A DNA stretch of 64,000 nucleotides. Source: Puniceicoccus vermicola. Its GTDB lineage: Bacteria > Verrucomicrobiota > Verrucomicrobiia > Opitutales > Puniceicoccaceae. The translations under genes and the position numbers were made by a program. The notes below the pieces were generated by a model that was given only the letters and a program-made list of their open reading frames with translations, did not search any database and was not told the DNA's origin. Of this stretch, positions 16,992 to 26,013 are shown piece by piece (the first letter of the stretch is position 1; each line of letters opens with the position of its first letter). The stretch is from NCBI RefSeq assembly GCF_014230055.1, contig NZ_JACHVA010000076.1:1-64000 (forward strand). Direction: 5' to 3'.

Positions 16992-18446
16992 TTAGAGAAC
17001 GGGCCCGAGCATGGCGATCGTGTTGTTCCAGAGACGCCGTCGGATCGACCAAGCGGACACCTCTTCGGCGGTGACCGGATGGGAACTCTCGAGGTAAGAT
17101 TCCTGACGCTCGCGCATGGCAACCGTCATCTTGGGATCACAGAGAAGGATGTTGTTCTCGTAGTTCAGCTCGAAACTACGCCGATCCATATTGGCCGAGC
17201 CGATCAGGGTAACGTTCCCGTCCAGGGTGAGCGATTTAGTGTGGAGGAGGCCGCCTTCATATTCGTGGATCTCAACTCCGGCGGCGAGGAGGTCTTGGTA
17301 ATAGCTGCGCGAGGCGGCCCCGACGATCCAGGAATCGTTTCGAGCCGGGAAGATGATCGTAGTTTTCACTCCGCGACGGGCGCAGGCGCAGAGGGCGGAC
17401 TGCATCGCTTCGTCCGGGACGTAATAGGGGGTGCTGATGCACAGTTCACGGCGGGCGGAGTAGATCAGGGTTTCAAAAAATTCGGGCATGGCGGAGGTCC
17501 GGACAGTGGGTCCGGTGCCGATCACCTGGGCGGTGAACCCCGGTTCGCCCGCGCGAAGTGGTTCCCGGATCACATCTCCGAGATCTTCGTCGACCTGGGC
17601 CATCCAATCCGTTGCGAAAAGATGTTGGTTCTGGCGTGCGACGGGACCTTCGAACCGCATCATGGCATCCACCCACGGTGCGAATTTGGCTTTGACGCGA
17701 AACTCGGGGTCGGCGCAATTCTGGCTACCGCAGTAGGTGATCCAGTTGTCGATGACCAAAATCTTGCGGTGATTGCGGAGGTCGAACCGCCCCTTCAGGG
17801 GGCGGAGAAGTGGATTCCCGATGGGCAGGGCAACGGCGATGCGAACTCCGGCCTCCGCCATCGATTTCCAGTGCTTGGACTCGATCATGGCGCGCGAACC
17901 GAGAGCATCGGCCATCGCTCGGCAGGTGACTCCGCGTCGGGCGGCTCGTTTGAGCGCCTCGGCCATCTTCAGGCCGTTGTGATCCGTGAGCCAGATGTAG
18001 AACGTCAGGTGGACATGCTCTTGGGCAGCGTCAATGTCCGCGATCATCGAATCAATGGTCGCGTTGGAGTCCTTGAGGAGGTGCGCCCGGTTTCCTCCGA
18101 CAGGATGGAAGCCGTTGACCGTCCGCCCAAGATGGAAAAGATGCCGGTAATCTTCGGGGATGGAGGCCTTTGCGGTTTCGCTATCAATTCCCGGCGTATC
18201 GGCGACGTGGGGGAGGGTGCCGAGGACTTTGTGAACGCGGGCGACTCGACTCCGACCGATGTTGGTTTCTCCGAGAAGGAGGTAGGAGATAAGTCCCACG
18301 CCGGGGACGACCACCATCACCACAATCCAAGCAACCCGAGAAGCCGGTTCGCGGTGGGGCCTTAAGAGAATGCGGATGATGACGAGAATATGGAGGACGA
18401 TGTAAACTCCCATCGCCAAAAGGGTGAAAACTTCGTGGTCAGTCAT
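16992..18446 (-). CDS. cls: Cardiolipin synthase (phospholipase D family)
   Basis: A 484-residue membrane enzyme that joins two phosphatidylglycerols into cardiolipin. Two N-terminal membrane helices (about residues 8-28 and 38-58) precede two HKD motifs: His226, Lys228 and Asp233 (NHRKILVIDNWITYCGSQN) and His402, Lys404 and Asp409 (LHTKSLTLDGNVTLIGSAN). Length and order fit bacterial ClsA. It ends 27 bases from the repeat array and stands alone as a housekeeping gene among accessory genes. Confidence 0.95.
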   Translation of the reverse strand: MTDHEVFTLLAMGVYIVLHILVIIRILLRPHREPASRVAWIVVMVVVPGVGLISYLLLGETNIGRSRVARVHKVLGTLPHVADTPGIDSETAKASIPEDYRHLFHLGRTVNGFHPVGGNRAHLLKDSNATIDSMIADIDAAQEHVHLTFYIWLTDHNGLKMAEALKRAARRGVTCRAMADALGSRAMIESKHWKSMAEAGVRIAVALPIGNPLLRPLKGRFDLRNHRKILVIDNWITYCGSQNCADPEFRVKAKFAPWVDAMMRFEGPVARQNQHLFATDWMAQVDEDLGDVIREPLRAGEPGFTAQVIGTGPTVRTSAMPEFFETLIYSARRELCISTPYYVPDEAMQSALCACARRGVKTTIIFPARNDSWIVGAASRSYYQDLLAAGVEIHEYEGGLLHTKSLTLDGNVTLIGSANMDRRSFELNYENNILLCDPKMTVAMRERQESYLESSHPVTAEEVSAWSIRRRLWNNTIAMLGPVL

Positions 18447-19537
18447 GGGTAGAGGAAGAGCGGTGCGGATCGAAAGCCACGATTCTGGTCGAGCGGCCGG
18501 TTGATCGATTTGACGTCATTCATGGTAGCGGTCTTCGTAGGTTCTGTGAGGAGTCTGCAGGCATTGTGCCTCTTTTGCCTCTCAGGGAAAGCCCGAATGG
18601 TCATGAGGCTGCTCTTGACTGTACGGAGGTCGAAGTTCCGGGGGGGATCTGTCGATTTCAGCCTGCTTCCGGGCATATCCTTCCACACAAATTCCTAGAC
18701 GAACGTTTTCCTGTAAAATCTCCGATTTGCCCTGGAGGAGTATGCCTCAAATGGAGCGCGGAATTCATTCCGCCCCGTCAGATTGGCTGCACATGAAAAG
18801 TTTTCCTCAGAATCTAAGGCGAAAGGCCTGAGTGGCATGCGGGGCGGGATGAATTCCGGGCTTCCTTGTTCTTGCGTTTGCGCGACCGTCCAGAGCGATA
18901 GGCTTGTGTATAAGGATATGCTTTCGGAGGACGTGGGCGGCGGTGCCACGCTGGGAATGCGGCGCATATAACGATGATATCCGTCGCGAGGGTCCCTCGA
19001 CCTTGCCGAGTCTTTACCAGTCCCGTTGTCTGATTCAGGCCTGGGCGGACAATCTGGCTTGGGGAAGACCAACCTCGCTGAGAAGGGAGTCGGGCATTGG
19101 TTCGGGGAGCGAAAATGAGACTCGATTGCGGGAATTTTTGAGCGTATCTGAGTATTGGTTCTTCTGTGACTAAATCTTCACTCCCCACTTGCAAATATTT
19201 CTATTTTGGAGTTTAGTGGGTGAATCCCCCATAAAAGCGGCATCTTCTTGATGCAGCGAAATGTCTCTTTTCAGCTTTTTAGTTCGATGACCTAGCCCCT
19301 CTAATAATGCGATCGATGAAGGAATTGTTTCCTCGTTGATTTTTGTTTTCGGATCGGAATCTGCTCCGATTCTATTTTTTAAAACCTTTGCTCGATCCGC
19401 ACACGGACAGTGGTGTGATCGAAGCTCACGGATGGCCTGAAACCCCTCGTTCTCGCCGGGATCCGTGGTTTTCGATTCACCGTGTAGATCGTCGTAAAGA
19501 CTGTCACGCCCTCGTCGTGAGAGCGTGCTTACCCCTG
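18447..19537. other. 1.09-kb region without recognisable genes
   Basis: Several short overlapping frames on both strands lack start signals, family motifs or plausible composition and are not called. The only structure seen is the inverted repeat at 18.76-18.86 kb. The region leads into the interrupted lipoprotein gene, whose promoter is presumably near its right end. Confidence 0.5.
18759..18861. repeat. Inverted repeat with 17-bp arms
   Basis: Arms GGAATTCATTCCGCCCC (about 18760-18776) and GGGGCGGGATGAATTCC (18841-18857) are inverted copies with one mismatch, about 64 bases apart. Each arm is embedded in GC-rich flanks (GGAGCGC and GGGC). It resembles a small mobile or intergenic palindromic element. 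Confidence 0.5.
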
Positions 19538-20432
19538 ATGAAACCCCGTTCTGCACATGATTTTATTGCCTGTTTTTGCTTTCCTGCTTTAGCGGCTTCA
19601 GCACTTCTTTCTGGCTGTTCCACCGTAGGAAGGCAAAAGATTGTCATCTCGGCCCCTCCTCGCGTTCAAGTTGTAGAAACTTTGAATCGGCAGGAGGCCG
19701 CATCCCGGATGAAGGGGATCGAGGCTGAATTCCGGGGATCGGAGGTGCCGATGTTTGGCCGAGACTATTCCGGCCCGCCCCCGGAGGATCTTCAATATGC
19801 GGTTATCGACGAGGATTCGGTGCGCAGTTTGGCGTGGTGGTGCCAGCGGGTGACTAATACCGAATTTAGGAAGTTTTGATAGTTATGGCGGGATGGGAAA
19901 TGAGTCTGAGCGAGGCGGCCCAATTGGAGGCGGGTCTGCGACCCGTGCCATTTGGGCTAACGCTGCTCAGGCTCATTTCCCGCCCGTCCCAGGGGGATGC
20001 CCCAGAATCGAAGGTCGCGGCGTTGCAGGGATCGGAGCGTATCTCGATACGAATCCGATCCCTGCGCCTTGCGCTGCTTCGATTCTACGCAGCACCATAA
20101 GGATCAAAACTTACTAAATTCGGTATAAGGGTTTGAAGGCCCAAGGGTTCCCTCACCGCGTTAATGGCCGTGATTGCGATGATCGGGCGGATCTAATTCA
20201 AGCGCTGAGGCAGTTCATCGACACGGGGGACTCGTCACTTTTTCTCGTGAAGCTTACGTTCGATTACTCCCGTTCTGCGCTGGGAGTTCCTGCAGGCAGG
20301 GGCTCCACTCACCAGCTTCTCGGTGTGCTGGCGGATAATGGCTGGTATGCTATTGAGGTCTCCGATGGGGAGTATTGCCGATTGTCGGAATTTCCAAATC
20401 GGGACGGTGCTCTCTATTATCAGCTACATTAG
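19538..20432 (+). pseudogene. Lipoprotein with transglutaminase-like Cys/His motifs, interrupted by a MITE-like element
   Basis: The 5' part (ATG 19538) encodes a lipoprotein signal (FPALAASALLSGCSTVG, lipobox LSGC) and about 100 further residues ending WWCQRVT. The 3' part (to the TAG at 20430-20432) encodes KGLKAQGFPHRVNGRDCDDRADLI ... THQLLGVLADNGWYAIEV (written here with a gap). Removing 19858-20125 and one TAA copy joins the two in frame (19538-19857 with 20129-20432) into a 207-residue protein with no stop. The NGRDCDD cysteine and the later THQLLG histidine followed by DNGWYAIE recall transglutaminase/cysteine-protease folds; this is an inference. As it stands the protein is cut short after VTNTEFRKF, so the gene is probably inactive. 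Its stop overlaps the convergent epimerase stop. Confidence 0.8.
19858..20125. mobile_element. 268-bp MITE-like element with two internal hairpins
   Basis: Terminal inverted repeats of 31 bases (TACCGAATTTAG at each tip; 28 of 31 positions match) are flanked by a direct TAA duplication (19855-19857 and 20126-20128). Inside are two long hairpins, about 19887-19989 and 20004-20088, with arms of roughly 40 bases. No transposase is encoded, so it is non-autonomous. A 3-bp TNA-type duplication is known for some IS5-group elements, so an IS5-related helper is possible but not shown. Confidence 0.9.
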
Positions 20433-21328
20433 CGAAGCGTCTGGGCCAGCCCTTCTTCGAATCCGTAGAGAGGTTGCCACCCGGTAGCCGCAAGCTTCTC
20501 GGCGCTGGCGCGGGAGTGTTTTACGTCGCCGGAGCGGGTGGGGGCGTGGAGTATTTTCGACTGAGAGCCGGTCAGGGAAATGATCTTTTCCGCGAGCTGG
20601 TTGATGGTGATGCTTCCGCCGTATCCGATGTTATTGGCTCCGGCGACTGCCTCGGTTTCGGCCGCAAAGGCTAGACCGGCGGCGATGTCTTTGACGTAGA
20701 TGAAATCGCGGGTTTGCTCGCCATCGCCAAAAATGGTGATCGGCTCATTCTTGCGGGCCCGGTCGATGAAAATGGGAACAGCCGCCGCGTAGGCACTGTG
20801 GGGATCCTGCCGGGGGCCAAAGACATTGAAGAACCGGAGGCAGGCCGTATTGACCCACCCTTCGCGTCGATAGAGGTCGCAGTAGTATTCGCCGTCGAGT
20901 TTGGTAATCGCGTAGGGACTACGGGGCTCTGGAGTCATTGTTTCAATTTTGGGAACGGTCGGGTTGTCTCCATAGACAGCGGCAGAGCTGGCGAGGACGA
21001 CCTTTTTTACTCCAAAACGTTGGGCCGTTTCGAGGACATTGAGGAGCCCGGTGACGTTCAGGTCTACGCATCCCTGGGGGTTCTCCATTGACTCGGGAAC
21101 GCTGATCAAGGCCGCCAGATGAAATACGTAATCGACATCCTGCATCGCTTCGGCGAGAGCCTCGCGGTCCAGGATGCTTGCTTCGACGAGCTCACAGTCG
21201 AGTCCATCAAGGTTCTCACGGTAACCCGTGCGCAAATTGTCGAGAACACGGATATCGGCTTTACCCTGATAGTGTTCGACCACGTGGCTTCCGATGAAGC
21301 CAGCTCCTCCGGTGATTAGGATTCTCAC
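20429..21328 (-). CDS. NAD-dependent sugar-nucleotide epimerase (GalE-like)
   Basis: A 299-residue extended short-chain dehydrogenase. The NAD site is RILITGGAGFIGSHVVEH, the catalytic Tyr/Lys pair lies in SPYAITKLDGEYY with the Ser in VVLASSAAVYGDN, and RFFNVFGPRQDP plus FGDGEQTRDFIYVKD are typical of UDP-glucose/UDP-GlcNAc 4-epimerases. It is the last gene of a three-gene operon; its ATG overlaps the kinase stop by 4 bases (ATGA). With an upstream kinase and nucleotidyltransferase it probably interconverts the NDP-sugar they make. Its 3' end overlaps the end of the convergent lipoprotein remnant. Confidence 0.9.
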   Translation of the reverse strand: MRILITGGAGFIGSHVVEHYQGKADIRVLDNLRTGYRENLDGLDCELVEASILDREALAEAMQDVDYVFHLAALISVPESMENPQGCVDLNVTGLLNVLETAQRFGVKKVVLASSAAVYGDNPTVPKIETMTPEPRSPYAITKLDGEYYCDLYRREGWVNTACLRFFNVFGPRQDPHSAYAAAVPIFIDRARKNEPITIFGDGEQTRDFIYVKDIAAGLAFAAETEAVAGANNIGYGGSITINQLAEKIISLTGSQSKILHAPTRSGDVKHSRASAEKLAATGWQPLYGFEEGLAQTLR

Positions 21329-22467
21329 GAGATGGATCCTTTTTGTGCGAATTCGTTCACCTTGGCGTTCATTGCTTCGAATTGTTCTTCGATCGACTGG
21401 ACGAGGGCGATCTGGGTTCGGCAGCGGTCGAGGTTGTGGCCCTCGCGATGCACCTTGAAATAGGTGTCGCCTTCGAGGAAGTCGGTAAGGAAGCGGATGC
21501 CGATCTCCATGGTGATGAGCTTGCCCGAGAAGGCGAGTTCAGCCCTTTCCGCTGGGGGCAGCATCGATCCGGTGCCTGCCAGATAGCCTTCGACGAGGGC
21601 CTCGAACATGGGCATTTGCATGCGCACTTGGGAGAGGTCCTTCTCGTCCTCGAGGGCTGGGCTGGTCGCGGTCCGTACGAGGTCGCCAAAATCGTAGAGG
21701 GCCAAACCGGGCATCGCGGTATCGAGGTCGATCACGCAGATTCCTTCTCCGGTTTTGTCGTCGATCATGACATTGTTCAGCTTGCAGTCGTTGTGGGTGA
21801 CCCGTTCGGGCAACTCTCCGACGTTCTGCATCGCGAGGAGCCTTCCGGCATCATTCTCGCGCTGCGTGAAAAATTGAATCTCGTTCTGAACGGTGGCCGC
21901 CCGATTGCAAGGATCGCTTTCGACTGCACTGACCAGCTTTTGGAAACGAGCCACCGTGTTGTGAAAGTCAGGGATCGTTTCGTGGAGGCGGTCTCCTTCG
22001 AGGTCGGCCAGAGATTGTTGAAAAGCGCCGAATGCTTTGGCCGCTTCGCGAGCTTGCGCCGGGCTTTCAATTTTGTCGTAGGTCTGAGCTTGTTCGATGA
22101 AAAGGTAGCAGCGCCAATAGTATCCGTGCTCGTCGCGGACAAATGGTTCGCCACCCAAGGCGGGGACAATGCTGAGCACCCGGCGTGAACCGTCTGCGAG
22201 GGCGCTTTCGCGGCATCGCTGGTTGTTGTGTGCGCAGACGCGGGCGATGTTCTCCATCAACTTTTCGGGTTCGGTAAAGATCCCATGATTGATCCGCTGA
22301 AAAATGTAGCGGACTGGAGTGCCACCTTGGCTGGCGTTCACGGCAAAGGTGTCGTTGATGTGGCCGGAGCCGTAGGGGGCTCCCTCGAGAAAGCCGCCGT
22401 AGAGCCGGAACTGGGAGTAGATTTTGCGAAGGGCTTCCTGGGAAACCGGAGTGCGTTCGAATTTCAT
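21325..22467 (-). CDS. Sugar 1-kinase of the APH/NahK type
   Basis: The long frame reaches 22740, but ATG 22467 is chosen: it overlaps the upstream stop as ATGA and gives 380 residues, close to N-acetylhexosamine 1-kinases. Kinase landmarks are the catalytic loop VTHNDCKLNNVMIDD and the metal-binding VIDLDTAMPGLALYDFGDL of the aminoglycoside phosphotransferase fold. NahK converts GlcNAc/GalNAc to the 1-phosphate. The neighbours (nucleotidyltransferase upstream, epimerase downstream) fit this step. The exact sugar is not visible from sequence. Confidence 0.82.
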   Translation of the reverse strand: MKFERTPVSQEALRKIYSQFRLYGGFLEGAPYGSGHINDTFAVNASQGGTPVRYIFQRINHGIFTEPEKLMENIARVCAHNNQRCRESALADGSRRVLSIVPALGGEPFVRDEHGYYWRCYLFIEQAQTYDKIESPAQAREAAKAFGAFQQSLADLEGDRLHETIPDFHNTVARFQKLVSAVESDPCNRAATVQNEIQFFTQRENDAGRLLAMQNVGELPERVTHNDCKLNNVMIDDKTGEGICVIDLDTAMPGLALYDFGDLVRTATSPALEDEKDLSQVRMQMPMFEALVEGYLAGTGSMLPPAERAELAFSGKLITMEIGIRFLTDFLEGDTYFKVHREGHNLDRCRTQIALVQSIEEQFEAMNAKVNEFAQKGSIS

Positions 22468-23372
22468 GATGCGGTCTTGGGCTGAAGGGGAGTGGGATAG
22501 ATCTTTTGGCGGACGAGCTCTTGGATGAAGCTCTGGACGGCCGGCTTGTCCTCTCGGTAGGTGACGCCAGCCCACTGGCTGTCGGTCTTGAGAACTTGAA
22601 CCTCGGCCCGGCCTTGGCGAATTTCCTCGTCGACGACGAAGGGAATGAAAAATTCGGATTTCAGTTCCTGGCCCTGTTTTTCGAGAAAGGTGAGGAACTG
22701 TTTTTCGAGAGCGGAGAAAATGTCCGGTTGAAATCCCCAAAGGTTCATAGAAACGAGCTCATCTCCAGTGAAAGTCTGGTCTTCGGCGCGGGCACCGTTG
22801 CCCTCTTTCTGGATCGCCGTCACCTCAACGATGTTCTCCAAGATGCCACGATCATCTGTCTGGCAGACGCCTCGGGAAACGGAGCCATGTTCACTGAGGG
22901 TGTTCCTCATCTTGTAAGCGACCATGGCAAAGGTCCCCTCAGGCCTTGGTTGCCGCAGGAACTGGGCGAGCTGCTCATAGGCGTGGCGCCCATAGAAGTC
23001 GTCGGCGTTGATGACGCCAAAAGGTTCATTGATGGTCTCCCGGGCGATGAGAATCGCGTGTCCCGTGCCCCAGGGTTTTTCTCTGCCAGCCGGAGGATGA
23101 AAATCCCCCGGGAGTAAGTCTAACTCCTGAAAGACATATTTGACTTCGATTTGAGATTCGTAGCGTGAACCTACGAGTTTTTTGAATTCCTCCTCGATGT
23201 CGCGACGGATGACGAAGACGACTTTACCAAATCCGGCCTGGAGGGCGTCGTGAATGGAGTAATCGAGGATGGTTTCACCGGAGGGGCCGACAGCGTCGAC
23301 CTGCTTCAGACCGCCGTAGCGGCTGCCCATGCCGGCGGCAAGGATCAGAAGAGTAGGGGAGGTGTTGTTCAT
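22464..23372 (-). CDS. Sugar-1-phosphate nucleotidyltransferase
   Basis: A 302-residue enzyme of the NTP-transferase fold: the N-terminal LLILAAGMGSRYGGLKQVD is the nucleotide-binding signature (GxGxRxxG), and VINADDFYGRHAYEQL carries the metal-binding Asp region. It would join a sugar 1-phosphate to a nucleotide. It starts the operon and overlaps the kinase gene by 4 bases. A recognisable pattern of kinase plus nucleotidyltransferase plus epimerase supports sugar salvage or recycling. An AT-rich leader (23373-23450) precedes it. Confidence 0.85.
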   Translation of the reverse strand: MNNTSPTLLILAAGMGSRYGGLKQVDAVGPSGETILDYSIHDALQAGFGKVVFVIRRDIEEEFKKLVGSRYESQIEVKYVFQELDLLPGDFHPPAGREKPWGTGHAILIARETINEPFGVINADDFYGRHAYEQLAQFLRQPRPEGTFAMVAYKMRNTLSEHGSVSRGVCQTDDRGILENIVEVTAIQKEGNGARAEDQTFTGDELVSMNLWGFQPDIFSALEKQFLTFLEKQGQELKSEFFIPFVVDEEIRQGRAEVQVLKTDSQWAGVTYREDKPAVQSFIQELVRQKIYPTPLQPKTAS

Positions 23373-23664
23373 AAGAGTGGTAAAATCATAAAAAACAAAA
23401 AATAATTAAAATCAACGAAAATGATTCTTTGATAGCCCGTTTATTTTTCCTTTCATGAAATCAGAGGCAGAACTTGTGTGTTTGGGTCGCAGGGATGGAC
23501 AGACTAGAATGACTATGTGAAACAAATAAAAATGTAACTTTTAGGTTCGTCTGCTTCTCTCTATTTTAGTAAGACTGAGGCCATCATGAATTTTCGAATT
23601 CTGCCAAACCTCGCTGTCCTTTTGCGGCACCTTTCGTAGTTTATACATTCAGTCACCCGTACCA
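23373..23664. promoter_or_regulatory. Divergent promoter gap
   Basis: An AT-rich gap between the sugar-activation operon and the lyase gene. It contains ATGTAACTT (23532-23540), a weak match to the GTAACA half-site seen upstream of the GntR-linked genes. No clear -10/-35 pair was assigned. Confidence 0.3.
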
Positions 23665-25566
23665 ATGTTTGCACGAGTTTTCTTTGCATCTCTTTTCTTT
23701 ATAAATCTTACCTCTTTGCGTGGTCAGGACATTGCTTCTGCCCTTCAAACGATTGATCTGTCGCATCCGCGGCTCCTTTGGTCTGCGGAAGGGGTCGAGG
23801 ATATGAAGGTCTTGATCGAAGAGGATCCTCAAGTTTCGGGGTTTGCCGACCATGTCTACGAAACGGCGGACAATCTTTGTGAGGAGCCGGTGCTCGAGCG
23901 GGTGATGGAGGGGCGCCGTCTTCTCGATGTTTCTCGGGAATTTCTACGAAGGATCCTGTATTGGGGAGTGTCCTACCGGTTGACCGGTGATGAGAGATAT
24001 GCGGAGCGTGCCCGGGAGGAAATGCTGGAGGTATGCGGATTCACTGATTGGAACCCGAGCCATTTTCTGGACGTGGCCGAAATGACGGCGGGCATGGCAA
24101 TTGGCTACGATTGGTTTTTCGAAACTCTGTCAGAGGAAGATCGGAAGGCGATTCGCGAGGGAATTATCTCTCAGGGCCTAGAGCCCTCTTACGAAATCGA
24201 TGGTTGGTGGGTAGACTACCCGAATAATTGGAATCAAGTGATTCACGGTGGCCTGGTCATGGGAGCTCTGGCGATTTATGATCAGGGGGGGCCGGAGATC
24301 GCCGTAGAGGTTATTGAAAGAGCTTTGGAAAATGCTCATTCCGGTTTGAGCACCTATGGCCCGGATGGGGCTTATCCAGAAGGGCCGGCCTACTGGTCTT
24401 ATGGCACCAGTTATTCGGTTTTGATGATGGCATCCCTGGAAAGTGTTTTCGGTTCGGATTTCGGTCTTTCGGAAGCGCCTGGGTTTCTCGAGTCTGCCGA
24501 GTACGTTCTGCACTCTGGAGGTCCGTCGGGGCAGTATTTCAACTATTCGGATTCCCGACCCCAGACCGGGATCCGGCCGGAGGTGTTCTGGTTTGCCGAG
24601 AAGTTGGGCCGTCCAGAGCTGCTTTGGCGTCAGAGAAAGAATTTGGCCAAATTCAATGCAAACGAGCTGGCGGAGCCGCCCGACACCCGAATGTTTCCGC
24701 TTCTGCTGGTCTGGGGAAATGGACTCTCAGAGGAAATCGTTCCCGAGGATCTGGATTGGAGCGGGGGCGGGGAAACTCCCGTGGCGTTTCATCGAACGAG
24801 CTGGACCGATCCTGACGCGACCTATGTCGGTATCAAAGGGGGGGCTCCCAGTGTAAGTCATGCGCACATGGACGTCGGTCAGTTTGTTATGGAGTCGGAC
24901 GGTGTGCGTTGGGCGTCAGATCTGGGGATGCAATCCTACCACGAACTGGAGGCAACGGGGCTTCATATTTTTGGGAAGGACCGTTGGAAGGTCTTTCGCA
25001 TGTCCAACATGAGCCACAGTGTTCTGGTCGTGAATGGACAACCTCAGGGCTTCGAGGGATCGGCGACGATAGAACGTTCGGCGACGGGTGAGGAGGGTGC
25101 TTACACCATACTCGATATGTCCGAGGTTTATGCGGGACAGCTCAAAGGTGTCCGGAGGGGGATTGCTCTCAAAAAGAATGGAGCCGTCCAGGTGGAGGAT
25201 GATTTCGAGATTCTCGATCAGCCTACCGAAATTCGCTGGTCGATGCTGACTTTTGCCGAGGTCACCCTTGAGGACGATCATCGCGCAACTTTGACTCAGG
25301 ACGGGGAGACCCTTTCGTTTGAGGTGCTTTCGCCAAAGGCCGAAAAGCTGGAGGTGATTGATATTTCAAACCCGCCTAAGGACTACGACGCACGCAATCC
25401 GGGAGCCAAGTTGCTCTCGTTCACACTGTCCTTGGAGCCTTCGGCGGATGAGCACGAGCAGCGGATTGCCGTGGCGTTGATTCCGGGGAGCCTGGGGGAT
25501 ATCGATCCCGAGTTTTTACCGATGCAGGATTGGTCATCGTCCGGAGCGGTTCTCCCGCTCGAGTAG
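23665..25566 (+). CDS. Secreted heparinase II/III-like polysaccharide lyase
   Basis: A 633-residue exported protein (signal MFARVFFASLFFINLTSLRG). Residues about 40-340 form an alpha/alpha-toroid domain with SREFLRRILYWGVSYRLTGD, PNNWNQVIHGGLVMGAL and GPDGAYPEGPAYWSYGTSY; from about 370 a beta-sandwich carries GGAPSVSHAHMDVGQFVME. These are the landmarks of heparinase II/III-family lyases (PL12/PL15/PL21-like), in which the Asn/His/Tyr set abstracts a uronate proton. The substrate could be an alginate- or glycosaminoglycan-like uronic polymer. It stands alone on the plus strand. Confidence 0.85.
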   Translation: MFARVFFASLFFINLTSLRGQDIASALQTIDLSHPRLLWSAEGVEDMKVLIEEDPQVSGFADHVYETADNLCEEPVLERVMEGRRLLDVSREFLRRILYWGVSYRLTGDERYAERAREEMLEVCGFTDWNPSHFLDVAEMTAGMAIGYDWFFETLSEEDRKAIREGIISQGLEPSYEIDGWWVDYPNNWNQVIHGGLVMGALAIYDQGGPEIAVEVIERALENAHSGLSTYGPDGAYPEGPAYWSYGTSYSVLMMASLESVFGSDFGLSEAPGFLESAEYVLHSGGPSGQYFNYSDSRPQTGIRPEVFWFAEKLGRPELLWRQRKNLAKFNANELAEPPDTRMFPLLLVWGNGLSEEIVPEDLDWSGGGETPVAFHRTSWTDPDATYVGIKGGAPSVSHAHMDVGQFVMESDGVRWASDLGMQSYHELEATGLHIFGKDRWKVFRMSNMSHSVLVVNGQPQGFEGSATIERSATGEEGAYTILDMSEVYAGQLKGVRRGIALKKNGAVQVEDDFEILDQPTEIRWSMLTFAEVTLEDDHRATLTQDGETLSFEVLSPKAEKLEVIDISNPPKDYDARNPGAKLLSFTLSLEPSADEHEQRIAVALIPGSLGDIDPEFLPMQDWSSSGAVLPLE

Positions 25567-25601
25567 AGTCAGCGGGAGGTCCGGGGAACAAAATTGTCGA
25601 A

Positions 25602-25877
25602 TCAAACGATCCGGTTTGCGGCGATGATGCGGATAAACCCCTTAGCACTCACCTTGGGAGTGCGTTCTTGGGGCTCGTAGTCGTTGTAGAAGACGCCGAA
25701 ACGCAGTTGGTATCTGCCCATCCATTCGTAGTTGTCGATGAAGGACCAGAGAAAATATCCCTCGACCGGAACACCGTCGCCGATGGCGCGATGGGGTTCC
25801 TTTAGGTAGTCGCGCACATAGTCTCGGCGGTGAAGGTCGAGTGCCTCGCCATTTACGGGAGGTGCATCGGCGAATCC
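25602..25877 (-). pseudogene. GH1 beta-glucosidase 3' remnant
   Basis: About 92 codons encode the C-terminal end of a family 1 glycosidase: LHRRDYVRDYLKEPHRAIGD, then GYFLWSFIDNYEWMGRYQLR and FGVFYNDYEPQERTPKVSAK. In GH1 the segment FLWS.IDN.EW lines the aglycone/glycone site. An in-frame TAA (25880-25878) stands just before the conserved part and the N-terminal three quarters, with both catalytic Glu, are missing. It points away from and lies 35 bases beyond the lyase gene, so it is probably left from a deletion. Confidence 0.85.
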
Positions 25878-26013
25878 TTACTGGAAATTCCCGGGAAAGG
25901 AAAGAGTCTGGCTCGGGATCATGGCGCCCCCGAAAAGTAACCAAAAATATTGTGACTCAAAAGAGATTTAGGTTGAATCGTGGATCAAGAGTACAGGCAA
26001 ATGAAAGGCGACG

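Noticed and set aside
16959-18365. 468-codon plus-strand frame opposite cardiolipin synthase
   Set aside because: The HKD motifs on the other strand prove the real gene; this frame has no motif and starts inside the repeat array.
18695-19194. Two overlapping minus-strand frames of 125-126 codons
   Set aside because: They cover the inverted repeat, contradict each other in frame, and lack motifs.
19876-20117. Two 74-codon frames inside the MITE-like element
   Set aside because: They follow the palindrome arms in different frames, so they reflect the hairpin sequence, not a protein.
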